Source: Gulosibacter molinativorax (GTDB lineage Bacteria; Actinomycetota; Actinomycetes; Actinomycetales; Microbacteriaceae). From it: a stretch of 64,000 nucleotides of DNA. The notes below the pieces were generated by a model. The model did not search any database, was not told the origin of the DNA, and worked only from the letters and a program-made list of their open reading frames with translations. Shown piece by piece: positions 1 to 12,110 of this stretch. The translations under genes were made by a program, and so were the position numbers. The stretch's first letter is position 1; every line of letters begins with the position of its first letter. Where the stretch lies: contig NZ_CP028426.1 in assembly GCF_003010915.2 (NCBI RefSeq), forward strand, positions 372,001 through 436,000, in the 5' to 3' direction.

Positions 1-1345
<1,345 letters not shown>

Positions 1346-1463
1346 TGTTGTTCGCGTCCGCTTTGTGGTTCTCGATATATAGTCGGGCATCACGCTGTCA
1401 CTAGGGCTACTGACTTGTTTGGTTGGTGGTGTTGGTGGGGTGTGGTGGTTGATAATTCGATAG

Positions 1464-1583
1464 TGTTTCGGTGGTTATAGCGAGATGGAAACGCCCGGTT
1501 ACATTCCGAACCCGGAAGCTAAGCGTCTTTGCGCCGATGGTACTGCATGGGGGACTGTGTGGGAGAGTAGGTCACTGCCGGAC
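1464..1583 (+). rRNA. rrf: 5S ribosomal RNA
   Basis: A 120-nt segment begins GTTTCGGTGGTTATAGCG, contains CCGAACCCGGAAGCTAAG, and ends GGTCACTGCCGGAC, the standard actinobacterial 5S pattern with complementary ends. It follows the 23S gene by about 120 nt, as expected for the end of an rRNA operon. Confidence 0.96.
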
Positions 1584-1591
1584 TTCTTTTT

Positions 1592-1629
1592 GAGGGGGAC
1601 ACTCGTTTTGGGTGTTCCCCTCTTTTTTG
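1592..1629 (+). terminator. rRNA operon intrinsic terminator
   Basis: GAGGGGGACAC and GGTGTTCCCCTC form a GC-rich stem (one G-T pair) around the loop TCGTTTTG, followed by TTTTTT. It lies 9 nt after the 5S gene and closes the rRNA operon. Confidence 0.9.
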
Positions 1630-1713
1630 TTTCCGAAACAAATGCCCAAAGGTCTGCGAGCGCGTAGACTTGCAGGTGATAACTCCACAGCGCACCGACG
1701 AAGGGAACTAATA

Positions 1714-3981
1714 ATGGCTGAAGACCGCCGAGACGGCCGAGACAGGCGAAACGACCGCAATCAATCTGGCGACGGTCGGCGAAACAGCCAGGACCGAGGT
1801 CGGTCCGGAAGCCAAGATTCCCGCGACGGTGCACGTGGCAATAGCTCGCGCGATGGCGGATACCGCAAGCGCAACGAATCGTACCGTTCTCGGGACGATC
1901 GCGATGGTGGCGGTCGCGGAGAGCGGCGCTCCTATGGGCGCGACGGTGAACGCAAGCAGTACGGTCGTGATGACGACCGTCGCAAGTCGTACGGCGGCAG
2001 CGATGATCGTCGGAAGTCTTACGGGCGCGACGGCGAGCGGAAGCAGTACGGTGGCGGCGACGACCGTCGGAACTCCTATGGTCGTGATGGTGAGCGGAAG
2101 CAGTACGGCGGCGGGGACGACCGCCGCAAGTCGTACGGTCGTGACGGTGAGCGCAAGCAGTACGGTCGCGATGACGACCGCCGCAAGTCGTACGGTCGTG
2201 ACGGTGAGCGGAAGCAGTACGGCGGCGAGGATCGCCGCAAGTCGTACGGTCGTGACGGTGAGCGGAAGCAGTACGGCGGCGAGGATCGCCGCAAGTCGTA
2301 CGGTCGTGACGGTGAGCGCAAGCAGTACGGTCGCGATGATGACCGCCGCAAGTCGTACGGTCGTGACGGTGAGCGCAAGCAGTACGGTCGCGATGATGAC
2401 CGTCGCAAGTCGTACGGTCGTGACGGTGAGCGCAAGCAGTACGGTCGCGATGATGACCGTCGCAAGTCGTACGGTCGTGACGGTGAGCGAAAGCAATACG
2501 GTCGCGATGACGATCGTCGCAAGCCGTACGGTCGCGATAGTGAGCGGAAACAGTATGGTCGCGATGATGACCGTCGCAAGTCGTACGGTCGTGACGGTGA
2601 GCGGAAGAGCTATGGTCGCGACGGGGACCGACGCGATTCCTATGGCCGTGATGGCCGATCGGGTCGCGATCAGCGTGACGAGCGCGAGCAGAACAGTGCT
2701 CGTCTTGTCCCCTCGCGTCCGCAAGAGCTGCGGTCTGTCCGGTCTGAGCACATCGACCCGCCGATTCCCGATGAGATCACTGAGCGCGACCTTGACGGCA
2801 AGGCACGCATGGAGCTCAAGACGCTCTCGAAAGAGAATTCTGAGTTCGTTGCAAAGCACCTCGCGATGGCCGCAATCCTTATCGACGACGACCCCGAGTT
2901 GGCTCACCAGCACGCGCTGAGTGCATCGAGGCGAGGTGGTCGAATCGCGATGGTTCGAGAGTCGCTCGCGATTACCGCGTATAACATCGGTGACTTTGCG
3001 CTGGCGCTCCGCGAACTTCGCACCTACCGACGGATCTCGGGCAAGGACGACCAGCTTGCGCTAATGGTCGACTGCGAGCGTGGCCTCGGTCGCCCCGACC
3101 GAGCACTCGAGCTCGGTCGCTCGGTCGAGAAGTCCACGCTTCCCGTTGAGCAGCAGGTGCAGCTCGCGATCGCCATGTCAGGTGCGCGACTTGACCAGGG
3201 TCAGGCCGAGCTTGCACTCGCCGAGCTCGAGATTCCGCAGCTCGACCGGAGTCGCGCATTCTCGTACAGCCCCGCGCTGTTCACCGCGTACGCGACCGTC
3301 CTCGAAGACCTCGGCCAAAATGAGGAAGCTCGTCGCTGGCACTCAGCAGCAAAGCGCGCGACGACCGCCCTCGAGGCCGTATCCCACAACGAGTTCGAAA
3401 CCATCGAGGTGATCTCGGAGGCTATCGAGCTCGACGAAGAAGACGATGATTTTGCTGATGCTGATGCTGATGCTGATGCTGATGCTGATGCTGGCACCAC
3501 CGAAGAAGTCGCCGAATCCACCGTCCCGGACGCGGTGGTTACTGACTCCGAGGATGCCGCAGATGAGGATGCCGCAGATGAGGTTGCCGCAGATGAGGTT
3601 GCCGTAGACGAGGCCGCCGAAGACGAGTTTGCGGCTGCCGAGAGCGACATCGAACTCCCTGAGCTGACGGAGTCGGTCGAAGCCCAGATTCAGGCGGAGT
3701 ATGAGGAGATCCTCGCGGAAGTCGAGGCAGCAGCGGATGCCGCTGCGGCCGAAGCTGACTCCGACACGGTCGATGCTGGCGACGACGAATCTCCCTTCGA
3801 GCTTCGCGTTCTTGCAGAGGACACCCTGGAGCCTATTGACGGCGACGACTCGGCAGAATCCGACTCGGCAGCGACGTCGGAGGATGGGAGTACCGTCGAG
3901 GGAGAATCGAAGGCGAAGAAGGATGGCGATCCGGACGGCGAGTCGGACGACGACTCGCAGCTTTCACTGTTCGACATTTGA
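1714..3981 (+). CDS. Arginine-rich repeat protein with TPR-like core and acidic tail
   Basis: A 755-residue protein in three parts. Residues ~1-310 are disordered and highly basic, with about a dozen copies of a ~19-residue unit of the form YGRDGERKQYGRDDDRRKS (about 1930-2640). Residues ~330-560 are alpha-helical and TPR-like, with helices such as ELAHQHALSAS and DFALALRELRTYRR. The tail is strongly acidic, with an (Asp-Ala)n run near 3455-3495. I chose ATG 1714 because AAGGGA lies 8 nt upstream; an upstream in-frame ATG at 1612 falls inside the rRNA terminator. Proteins of this plan occur next to the HAD/tlyA/nadK genes in related actinobacteria. The basic arm resembles RGG-type RNA-binding tails, but the function is unknown. 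Near-identical repeats can be mis-assembled, so copy number is uncertain. Confidence 0.85.
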   Translation: MAEDRRDGRDRRNDRNQSGDGRRNSQDRGRSGSQDSRDGARGNSSRDGGYRKRNESYRSRDDRDGGGRGERRSYGRDGERKQYGRDDDRRKSYGGSDDRRKSYGRDGERKQYGGGDDRRNSYGRDGERKQYGGGDDRRKSYGRDGERKQYGRDDDRRKSYGRDGERKQYGGEDRRKSYGRDGERKQYGGEDRRKSYGRDGERKQYGRDDDRRKSYGRDGERKQYGRDDDRRKSYGRDGERKQYGRDDDRRKSYGRDGERKQYGRDDDRRKPYGRDSERKQYGRDDDRRKSYGRDGERKSYGRDGDRRDSYGRDGRSGRDQRDEREQNSARLVPSRPQELRSVRSEHIDPPIPDEITERDLDGKARMELKTLSKENSEFVAKHLAMAAILIDDDPELAHQHALSASRRGGRIAMVRESLAITAYNIGDFALALRELRTYRRISGKDDQLALMVDCERGLGRPDRALELGRSVEKSTLPVEQQVQLAIAMSGARLDQGQAELALAELEIPQLDRSRAFSYSPALFTAYATVLEDLGQNEEARRWHSAAKRATTALEAVSHNEFETIEVISEAIELDEEDDDFADADADADADADAGTTEEVAESTVPDAVVTDSEDAADEDAADEVAADEVAVDEAAEDEFAAAESDIELPELTESVEAQIQAEYEEILAEVEAAADAAAAEADSDTVDAGDDESPFELRVLAEDTLEPIDGDDSAESDSAATSEDGSTVEGESKAKKDGDPDGESDDDSQLSLFDI

Positions 3982-4005
3982 CGCGCTAGCAATTTAGGAG
4001 AGACG

Positions 4006-5049
4006 TTGGGACTGTTCCGTTCGAGCACCGGACTCGGGGCCGCTCCGATCGAGGGCGTGGATGTAATCCTCGCCGACCTCGATGGCGTGGTGTACAAGGG
4101 CAAAGACTCTGTCGTTCACGCGGTGGATTCGCTGAATGCGTACGCACACGACGGAATTCGTGTCGGTTACATCACGAACAACGCGGCGCGGACCGACGAG
4201 TCCGTGGCCGAGCAGCTCCGTGGTTTCGGCCTAGAAACCAACGCGTCCGACGTGGTCACGAGTCCGCAGGCAGCGGTTGAGATGCTGCGCGGTCTCGTGG
4301 ACCCGGGGGCCCTCGTCCTTGTCGTCGGCGGCGATGGGCTGACTGATGAGCTCGCGAAGGCCGGGTTCCGCATCACGCGTTCCGCCGAGGACTCCCCAGA
4401 CGCGGTCGTGCAGGGCTTCGCGCCGGATGTGTCCTGGACGCACCTGGCCGAGGCTTCCTACGCCCTGGCGCGCGACATCCCTTGGGTTGCGACCAACCAG
4501 GACTGGACGATTCCGCGCGAACGCGGGATCGCCCCGGGCAACGGCACGCTCGTCTCGGCAGTGCACACCGCGGTTGCCAAGCTACCGCTCGTCGCGGGCA
4601 AGCCCGAGACGCCGCTGTTCGAAGCCGCACAGGTCCGCTTCGGGGCAACCAACCCGATCATGGTGGGCGACCGTCTCGATACCGACATCAAGGGCGCACG
4701 CGCTGCCGGTTTTCGTTCGGCACTTGTGCTGACCGGAGTCGACGGCCCGAAACAGCTGATCGCGGCGAGCCCGCTCGAGCGACCGGACTTCATCCTGGCC
4801 GACCTCCGCGGTCTGCGCGAGCCGTACCCGAACGTGACGGTGACGCATCCGGCCGCCGAGGTCATCGACGCGCGAGTTGGCGACGAGCGATGCGTCCTCG
4901 AGGGGATTGAGCTCAAGATTCGTTCGAAGGGCAAAAACCAGCTCGACCTGCTTCGCGCCGCCTGCGCCGCGATCTGGAACTCGGACAAGCTCATCTATGC
5001 CCTGCAAATTCCGGAGTCGCTCTACCAGCAATGGGACGCGCAGTCGTGA
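4006..5049 (+). CDS. HAD-superfamily (NagD-like) sugar-phosphatase
   Basis: A 347-residue HAD hydrolase of class IIA. Motif I is ADLDGVVYKG with nucleophile D24 and acid D26; motif II is YITNNA; the motif III lysine is in GKPETPLFEAA; motif IV is MVGDRLDTDIKGA. Such enzymes dephosphorylate small phosphometabolites; the true substrate is not visible. About 75 residues follow the HAD core, longer than minimal NagD proteins. The start is TTG 4006, preceded by AGGAGAG, 24 nt after the TPR-like gene. Its stop overlaps the GTG of the next small gene, so it is translationally coupled within the tlyA-nadK-recN run. Confidence 0.9.
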   Translation: MGLFRSSTGLGAAPIEGVDVILADLDGVVYKGKDSVVHAVDSLNAYAHDGIRVGYITNNAARTDESVAEQLRGFGLETNASDVVTSPQAAVEMLRGLVDPGALVLVVGGDGLTDELAKAGFRITRSAEDSPDAVVQGFAPDVSWTHLAEASYALARDIPWVATNQDWTIPRERGIAPGNGTLVSAVHTAVAKLPLVAGKPETPLFEAAQVRFGATNPIMVGDRLDTDIKGARAAGFRSALVLTGVDGPKQLIAASPLERPDFILADLRGLREPYPNVTVTHPAAEVIDARVGDERCVLEGIELKIRSKGKNQLDLLRAACAAIWNSDKLIYALQIPESLYQQWDAQS

Positions 5050-5195
5050 GCGACGCATCCGAGTCGAACAACCCTGACCGACACCCGATCGAGGACTTGC
5101 CCTTGAGCGAGCGCTCCGCCGCGTACGAACGCGAGCTCGAACAGCTCCGCGAGCGACTCGACGGTACCGACACCGAACTCGATTTCGGAGCCTAA
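5046..5195 (+). CDS. Small coiled-coil protein (49 aa)
   Basis: GTG 5046 overlaps the HAD phosphatase stop as GTGA, and the frame runs 49 codons to TAA 5193. The sequence is charged and helical in its second half (ERSAAYERELEQLRERL), predicting a short amphipathic coiled coil. tlyA starts 3 nt later. Both junctions are tight, and similar ~50-residue proteins often sit between the HAD and tlyA genes in related genomes, so it is probably real. It is too short to assign a function. Confidence 0.7.
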   Translation: MSDASESNNPDRHPIEDLPLSERSAAYERELEQLRERLDGTDTELDFGA

Positions 5196-5198
5196 CGC

Positions 5199-6029
5199 GT
5201 GGCGGAACGACTTGACCGGGCCTTGCCCAGCAGAGGACTTGCGCGGAGCCGAACGGCGGCCGCACGGCTCATCGACTCCGGGGCGGTCGCGGTCAACGGC
5301 GTTACGACGACGAAGGTCGCTCAGCAGGTCGATGACTCCGACCGAATCGAGATCACCGAGCCGGAGCGTTACGTGTCACGCGCCGCATACAAACTCCTCG
5401 CTGCACTCGAGCAATTCGAGATTCAGCCGCGAGGACGCGTGGTGCTTGACCTCGGGGCATCCACGGGTGGGTTCACCCAGGTGCTGCTCGAGCGCGAGGC
5501 GAGCGAGGTCATCGCACTCGACGTGGGGCACGACCAGCTCGACCCGATCATCCGCAGCGACACCCGCGTGACGGTGATCGAGGGCGAGAACGCGCGATTT
5601 CTTAATGAAGATCGCCTGAACGCAGTCATTCAGCAGAATCGGGATGCGCGACCACCAATTCGCGCGGGTGAGATCTCGCTCGTGGTTGGCGATCTCTCGT
5701 TCATCTCGCTGCGCCACATTCTGCCGGTGTTCCTGGCGTCGGCACCAAACCTCGAACACGCCATCCTCCTCGTAAAGCCACAGTTTGAGGTTGGGCGAAC
5801 GCACGTCAAGGGCGGCATCGTGATGGACCCCGAGGTTGCCGCCGAGGCGGCCATTGATATCGTGCGTGAAGCAATCGAGCTGGGATGGATCCCGCGCAGC
5901 TACGTGCCCTCGCCGCTCACCGGGACGCACGGCAACCAGGAATTCCTCCTGTGGCTCTCACGCTCAGGTGACACTGCGCGACAATGGGAGGATCACGTTC
6001 GAACGGTCACGATGAAAGGTGCGACATGA
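5199..6029 (+). CDS. tlyA: TlyA-family 2'-O-methyltransferase (S4 + FtsJ fold)
   Basis: A 276-residue protein with an N-terminal S4 RNA-binding domain (residues ~1-60, RLDRALPSRGLARSRTAA) and an FtsJ/RrmJ-like methyltransferase domain whose SAM-binding loop reads LDLGASTGGFTQVLL near residue 85. In mycobacteria TlyA 2'-O-methylates 16S and 23S rRNA and affects capreomycin susceptibility; homologues are often mislabelled hemolysin A. The start is GTG 5199. The stop overlaps nadK as ATGA. The tlyA-nadK-recN order is widely conserved in actinobacteria. Confidence 0.93.
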   Translation: MAERLDRALPSRGLARSRTAAARLIDSGAVAVNGVTTTKVAQQVDDSDRIEITEPERYVSRAAYKLLAALEQFEIQPRGRVVLDLGASTGGFTQVLLEREASEVIALDVGHDQLDPIIRSDTRVTVIEGENARFLNEDRLNAVIQQNRDARPPIRAGEISLVVGDLSFISLRHILPVFLASAPNLEHAILLVKPQFEVGRTHVKGGIVMDPEVAAEAAIDIVREAIELGWIPRSYVPSPLTGTHGNQEFLLWLSRSGDTARQWEDHVRTVTMKGAT

Positions 6030-6955
6030 CAACCTCCGATCAGGCACCGGCCAGGCGAATCCTTGTAGTCAGCCACTTCGCTCGGCAGGAGGCGATCGAC
6101 ACCAGCGTCAACGTCATCCGACGTCTCGACAACGCCGGCATCGTTGCCGTCCTGGAACCGCAGACCGCAGCAGAACTGGATGCTCGGGCCGGTGTGCGGC
6201 TACCGTCCTCGGTGGAACGACTCGGCGTCGAGTGCGCGGTCGACCAGTGCGAACTCGTTGTGGTCCTCGGCGGAGACGGCACAATCCTGCGCGGTGTCGA
6301 AGTCGCCCGCCCAGGCGATGTGCCGGTCTTGGGCGTCAACATGGGCCACGTCGGCTTCCTCGCGGAAAGCGAGAAGGAGGCCCTGCCCGACGTCGTGCGC
6401 GGCATCATCGCCCGTAATTACGACGTGGAAGAGCGACTCGCGCTGCAGATCGAGGTGGAGGATGCGGCCGGCAACCTAACGCGCGAGTGGGCGCTCAACG
6501 ATGCCGCGCTCGAGAAAGGTAACCGCGAGCGGATGCTCGACGTGATGATCTGGATCGACGGCGAACCGCTGTCGAGCTTCGGCTGCGACGGCGTGCTGTT
6601 CTCGACGCCGACCGGCTCCACCGCATATTCGTTCTCCGCGGGCGGCCCCGTGGTCTGGCCGCAGGTCGAGGCGATCCTGCTCGTGCCGGTATCGGCACAC
6701 GCGCTCTTCGCGAAGCCGCTCGTCGTCGGCCCCGATTCGGAGCTCGCGGTCGAAGTCCAGCCGCGCGATGAGGGTTCGGCGGTGCTTTGGCTGGATGGTC
6801 GACGTTCGATCGAGCTGCCGGCGGGGGCGCTCGTGAAGGCAACGCGATCGCCGCAATCGGTGAAGCTCGCGCGCTTGCACCAATCGCCGTTCACGACCCG
6901 GCTCGTCAATAAATTCCAATTGCCAGTGATCGGCTGGCGAGGGAAAGCAAACTAA
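6026..6955 (+). CDS. nadK: NAD kinase
   Basis: A 309-residue enzyme that phosphorylates NAD+ to NADP+. The catalytic GGDGT motif is at residues ~82-86, followed by GVNMGHVGFL and the substrate loop TPTGSTAYSFSAGGP. I placed the start at ATG 6026, overlapping the tlyA stop as ATGA, rather than at an in-frame ATG 42 nt upstream inside tlyA. The length matches actinobacterial PpnK. Its stop overlaps the recN ATG by one base. Confidence 0.96.
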   Translation: MTTSDQAPARRILVVSHFARQEAIDTSVNVIRRLDNAGIVAVLEPQTAAELDARAGVRLPSSVERLGVECAVDQCELVVVLGGDGTILRGVEVARPGDVPVLGVNMGHVGFLAESEKEALPDVVRGIIARNYDVEERLALQIEVEDAAGNLTREWALNDAALEKGNRERMLDVMIWIDGEPLSSFGCDGVLFSTPTGSTAYSFSAGGPVVWPQVEAILLVPVSAHALFAKPLVVGPDSELAVEVQPRDEGSAVLWLDGRRSIELPAGALVKATRSPQSVKLARLHQSPFTTRLVNKFQLPVIGWRGKAN

Positions 6956-8685
6956 TGCTGGAAGACATCGAGATTCGTGGCCTCGGCGTCATCGAGCAGG
7001 CCCGGCTGCCGCTCGGACGCGGGTTCACGGCGATTACCGGTGAGACCGGCGCCGGTAAGACGATGGTCGTCACGGCGCTCGGACTCGTCCTCGGTGGCCG
7101 CTCCTCCGCAAGCGCGGTGCGGAAAGACGCCGAGCGAGCGAAGGTCGAGGGCAACCTTGTCATCGACCCCGCGGGCACGTTCGCAACGTTCGTGGATGAG
7201 GCCGGCGGCGAGGTCGAGGCGTTCAAAGATGAGGACGGCGAGGACCGCGGGGCCGTCGTTATCTCGCGGCAGATCGCGAAGAACGGTCGCTCGCGGGCGT
7301 GGCTCGGCGGCCAGTCGGTCCCGGCGAGCACGCTCGTCGAGGGCGGCGAGCTCCTCGTGGCGATCCACGGCCAGTCGGAGCAGCTGCGACTGACCCAGGA
7401 GGGCGCCCAGCGCACCGCGCTCGACGAGTACGGCGGCGAGGATGCGGCGGCCGCGATCGCGACGCTCGAGGAACGATACGACACCCTCGCGTCGCTCCGA
7501 GCCGAGCTCGAACGCCTGAGTACGAGTGCATCCGATCGCGAGGCCGAGCGCGAGCAACTTCGCGAGCTGATCGACGCCGTCGAGGCCGTGAACCCGGAGG
7601 TCGGGGAGGACGAGTCGCTGCTCCAACGCATCGAACGGCTGAGCAACCGCGAGCAGCTGCGCGCGGATATCGGCGGCGCGCACACGCTGCTGGCCGGTGA
7701 GGTTCCGGGCGGTTCGCTCAGCGATCGCGTGCGGGATGTGCGTACCAGCATCGATCGCGGCCTCCGCTCCGACACATCCCTCGACCTCGCGGCCGAGAAC
7801 GCGGCCGACCTCGAGTACGCGATTGACGAGCTCGCCGAAACGCTCGCGCGCTATCTCGCGGATCTCGACACTGACGGCGTGGGCGAACTCGAAGCGCTCA
7901 ACGATCGGCTCGCGACCCTCGAGAACCTCAAGCGGGACCACGGCAAGGACCTCGCGGTGATCCTCGCCGACTACGAGCAGGCGGGCATTCGCCTCCTCGA
8001 GCTCGCCGGTGACGACACCCGCCTGCCTCAGCTGAAGAGCGACGTAGAGGATGCGCAGCAGGCGCTCGAGGATGCCGCCACCAACCTGAGCGAGGTGCGC
8101 GCTCGGGCGGCCGAAGCGCTGCAGGCCGAGGCGACCGAAGAGCTGCGTGCCCTTGCCATGCCTCACGCGAAGCTCGTCGTCAGCGTGACGCCCGAAGCGA
8201 ACATCCGCCGCCACGGACGCGACCGGATCGAGTTCCTGCTGGAGCCGCATCCCGGCAGCGATCCGACGCCGCTGCGAACCGGCGCATCCGGGGGTGAACT
8301 CAGCCGCGTGATGCTCGCCCTCGAGGTGGTGCTCGCGAGCGCGAACCCGGTGCCGACGCTCGTGTTCGATGAGGTGGATGCGGGAGTCGGCGGCGCGGCC
8401 GCACTCGAGATTGGCGCGCGGTTGCAACGACTGGCGCGTTCGAGCCAGGTCATCGTGGTGACGCACCTCGCGCAGGTCGCGGCGTTTGCGGATCACCATG
8501 TGCGCATCGAGAAGTCGACCTCCGGGGGAGTCACGAGCTCGTCGATCCGCGAACTCGACGAATCCGGGCGGGTCGAGGAGATGACGCGACTGCTGAGCGG
8601 CCTCACGGATTCCGAATCGGGACAGGCCCACGCCCAAGAATTACTGCGGCGTGCCGAAGAAGCGGGCGCAAGAGTCGCAAGGTGA
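6955..8685 (+). CDS. recN: DNA repair protein RecN
   Basis: A 576-residue SMC-like ATPase of double-strand-break repair. The Walker A motif GETGAGKT is at residues ~29-36, long coiled-coil segments fill the middle ([30 protein letters not shown]), the ABC signature is [10 protein letters not shown], and Walker B is [13 protein letters not shown], followed by the switch histidine in VVTHLAQVA. Length and architecture are normal. It is coupled to nadK (TAATG overlap) and followed by pyrG. Confidence 0.96.
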   Translation: MLEDIEIRGLGVIEQARLPLGRGFTAITGETGAGKTMVVTALGLVLGGRSSASAVRKDAERAKVEGNLVIDPAGTFATFVDEAGGEVEAFKDEDGEDRGAVVISRQIAKNGRSRAWLGGQSVPASTLVEGGELLVAIHGQSEQLRLTQEGAQRTALDEYGGEDAAAAIATLEERYDTLASLRAELERLSTSASDREAEREQLRELIDAVEAVNPEVGEDESLLQRIERLSNREQLRADIGGAHTLLAGEVPGGSLSDRVRDVRTSIDRGLRSDTSLDLAAENAADLEYAIDELAETLARYLADLDTDGVGELEALNDRLATLENLKRDHGKDLAVILADYEQAGIRLLELAGDDTRLPQLKSDVEDAQQALEDAATNLSEVRARAAEALQAEATEELRALAMPHAKLVVSVTPEANIRRHGRDRIEFLLEPHPGSDPTPLRTGASGGELSRVMLALEVVLASANPVPTLVFDEVDAGVGGAAALEIGARLQRLARSSQVIVVTHLAQVAAFADHHVRIEKSTSGGVTSSSIRELDESGRVEEMTRLLSGLTDSESGQAHAQELLRRAEEAGARVAR

Positions 8686-8701
8686 GATAGGATCGAAATC
8701 C

Positions 8702-10411
<1,710 letters not shown>

Positions 10412-10414
10412 CTA

Positions 10415-11110
10415 ATGACTGTGGCGGAGGGCAAGGGCGTCGAGACGGGCATCCCGGAGTTCAAGGACATTCCCGAAGACCACGAGGTCCTCGAAAGCTC
10501 GACGCCGTATCGCGGCTGGGTGTGGAACCTGCGCGCCGAGACGGTTCGTTACGGCGACGGCGAGCTGCAGCGTGAATTCATCGACCACACCGGGGCGGTG
10601 CAGATCATTGCGCTCGATGAGGAGGACCGCGTCCTGTTCATCCGGCAGTATCGTCACCCGGTGCGTTCGCGAACGTGGGAGATCCCCGGCGGGCTCCTCG
10701 ATGCTCCGGGCGAATCGGCGCTCGAAGCCGCGAAGCGTGAGCTCGCGGAGGAGGCCGACTACAGCGCCTCGCATTGGGCCGTGCTGGTGGACTTTTGGAC
10801 CACTCCGGGCGGCTCGAGCGAGTCGATCCGCGTCTACCTCGCCCGCGGACTGAAGCCCACAGGCGAGACCTTTGCCCGCACGCACGAGGAGGCGGACATC
10901 GAGGTGGCGTGGATTCCCCTTGAGGATGCGGTCGACGCGATCCTTCGCGGCGACATCCACAACCCTGCGGTCTCGGTCGGCATCCTCGCGGCCAACGAGT
11001 CGCGGAGACGCAACTGGGAAACACTCCGCGACGAAAACGCCGAATGGCCGACTCGGCCGGAATTCCCGAAGGTGACGCCGAAGGCGCTCGCCAGCGGCAA
11101 CCGGGCGTGA
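10415..11110 (+). CDS. Nudix hydrolase, ADP-ribose pyrophosphatase type
   Basis: A 231-residue Nudix protein. The Nudix box runs from GGLLDAPGESALEAAKREL to AEEADY and keeps the REUxEE core; the usual Gly after EE is replaced, as in some ADP-ribose pyrophosphatases. IRQYRHPVRSRTWEIPGG before the box is typical of ADP-ribose hydrolases, which cleave ADP-ribose to AMP and ribose-5-phosphate. ATG 10415 follows the pyrG stop by 3 nt, and the stop overlaps xerD as GTGA. The pyrG-nudix-xerD order is common in actinobacteria. Confidence 0.9.
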   Translation: MTVAEGKGVETGIPEFKDIPEDHEVLESSTPYRGWVWNLRAETVRYGDGELQREFIDHTGAVQIIALDEEDRVLFIRQYRHPVRSRTWEIPGGLLDAPGESALEAAKRELAEEADYSASHWAVLVDFWTTPGGSSESIRVYLARGLKPTGETFARTHEEADIEVAWIPLEDAVDAILRGDIHNPAVSVGILAANESRRRNWETLRDENAEWPTRPEFPKVTPKALASGNRA

Positions 11111-12036
11111 CGGAGACGACGCCACTTCGCCAGTCGATCGACCGGTATTTGCGCTACCTCACGATCGAGCGGGGACTCTCGCGCAATTCCCTTCAGGCAT
11201 ACGAGCGCGATCTCGAGCGGTACTGCGAATTTCTCGCGGGCCGCGAGGTCGGCTCGCCCCGCGCGATCACCTCGGAGCACGCCCGCGAATTCGTGGCGTG
11301 GCTGCGCGCTCCGCAATCGGAGGATGGCTTGGGGCTGGCCGCGTCTTCGACGGGCCGCGCCGTGTCCAGCGTGCGCAGCCTGCACCGGTTCTTTGAGGAA
11401 GAGGGCGAGATCGAGGAGGACGTCACCCGCGATCTGCGCGCACCCAAGCTGCCGAGCCGCCTCCCAAAGGCCCTCACGATCGACGAGGTGCAGCGGCTGC
11501 TCGACGCCGCGGGTGGTGACGAGCCGCAGCAGATTCGTAATCGGGCGCTGCTCGAGTTGCTCTATGCCACCGGTGCGCGCATCAGCGAGGCAGTGTCGCT
11601 CGACGTCGACGACGTCATCGATCGGGATTTCGTGCGCGTTCGTGGCAAGGGCGACAAACAGCGCATCGTTCCGCTCGGCTCCTATGCGCAGGATGCGCTG
11701 AATGCATACCTTGTTCGGGTTCGGCCGTTATTCGCCTCGAAAGGGAAGGGGAGCCCCAGGCTCTTCCTCGGCGTCCGTGGGGCACCGCTCTCGCGACAGT
11801 CGGTCGGGCTCATCCTGCAGGAGATCGCGAAGAACGCGGACCTGCAGAAATCGGTATCGCCGCACACCCTGCGCCACTCGTTTGCGACGCACCTCATGCA
11901 GGGCGGGGCGGATGTGCGGGTTGTGCAGGAGCTGCTCGGCCACGCGTCGGTCTCGACGACGCAGATTTACACCAAGGTCACGCAGGATGCGCTGCGCGAG
12001 ATGTACGCGACCTCGCATCCGCGGGCGCGCGGCTAG
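11107..12036 (+). CDS. xerD: Site-specific tyrosine recombinase XerD
   Basis: A 309-residue tyrosine recombinase resolving chromosome dimers at dif with XerC and FtsK. The N-terminal SAM-like domain contains YLRYLTIERGLSRNSLQAY. The catalytic set is Arg in ATGARISEA, His and Arg in HTLRHSFATHL, His in LLGHASVSTTQIYT, and the final Tyr. I chose GTG 11107, which overlaps the Nudix stop, over the upstream in-frame ATG 11044. This chromosomal recombinase is distinct from the element integrase near 32 kb. Confidence 0.95.
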   Translation: MTETTPLRQSIDRYLRYLTIERGLSRNSLQAYERDLERYCEFLAGREVGSPRAITSEHAREFVAWLRAPQSEDGLGLAASSTGRAVSSVRSLHRFFEEEGEIEEDVTRDLRAPKLPSRLPKALTIDEVQRLLDAAGGDEPQQIRNRALLELLYATGARISEAVSLDVDDVIDRDFVRVRGKGDKQRIVPLGSYAQDALNAYLVRVRPLFASKGKGSPRLFLGVRGAPLSRQSVGLILQEIAKNADLQKSVSPHTLRHSFATHLMQGGADVRVVQELLGHASVSTTQIYTKVTQDALREMYATSHPRARG

Positions 12037-12110
12037 GTACCCACCAGGCACGAGCCACAATGTCGCCGGACTCGCTGGTCGCGGGATCCGCGATTCCTGA
12101 CCGAGCGCGA

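Noticed and set aside
1930..2640. CRISPR-like periodic repeats
   Set aside because: The ~57-bp periodicity is in-frame coding repeat without unique spacers, and no cas genes are near.
1708..2920. Long open frames on both strands over the TPR-like protein
   Set aside because: They are mirror frames of the repeat-coding gene and have simple, low-complexity products; the sense frame has the ribosome binding site and protein features.
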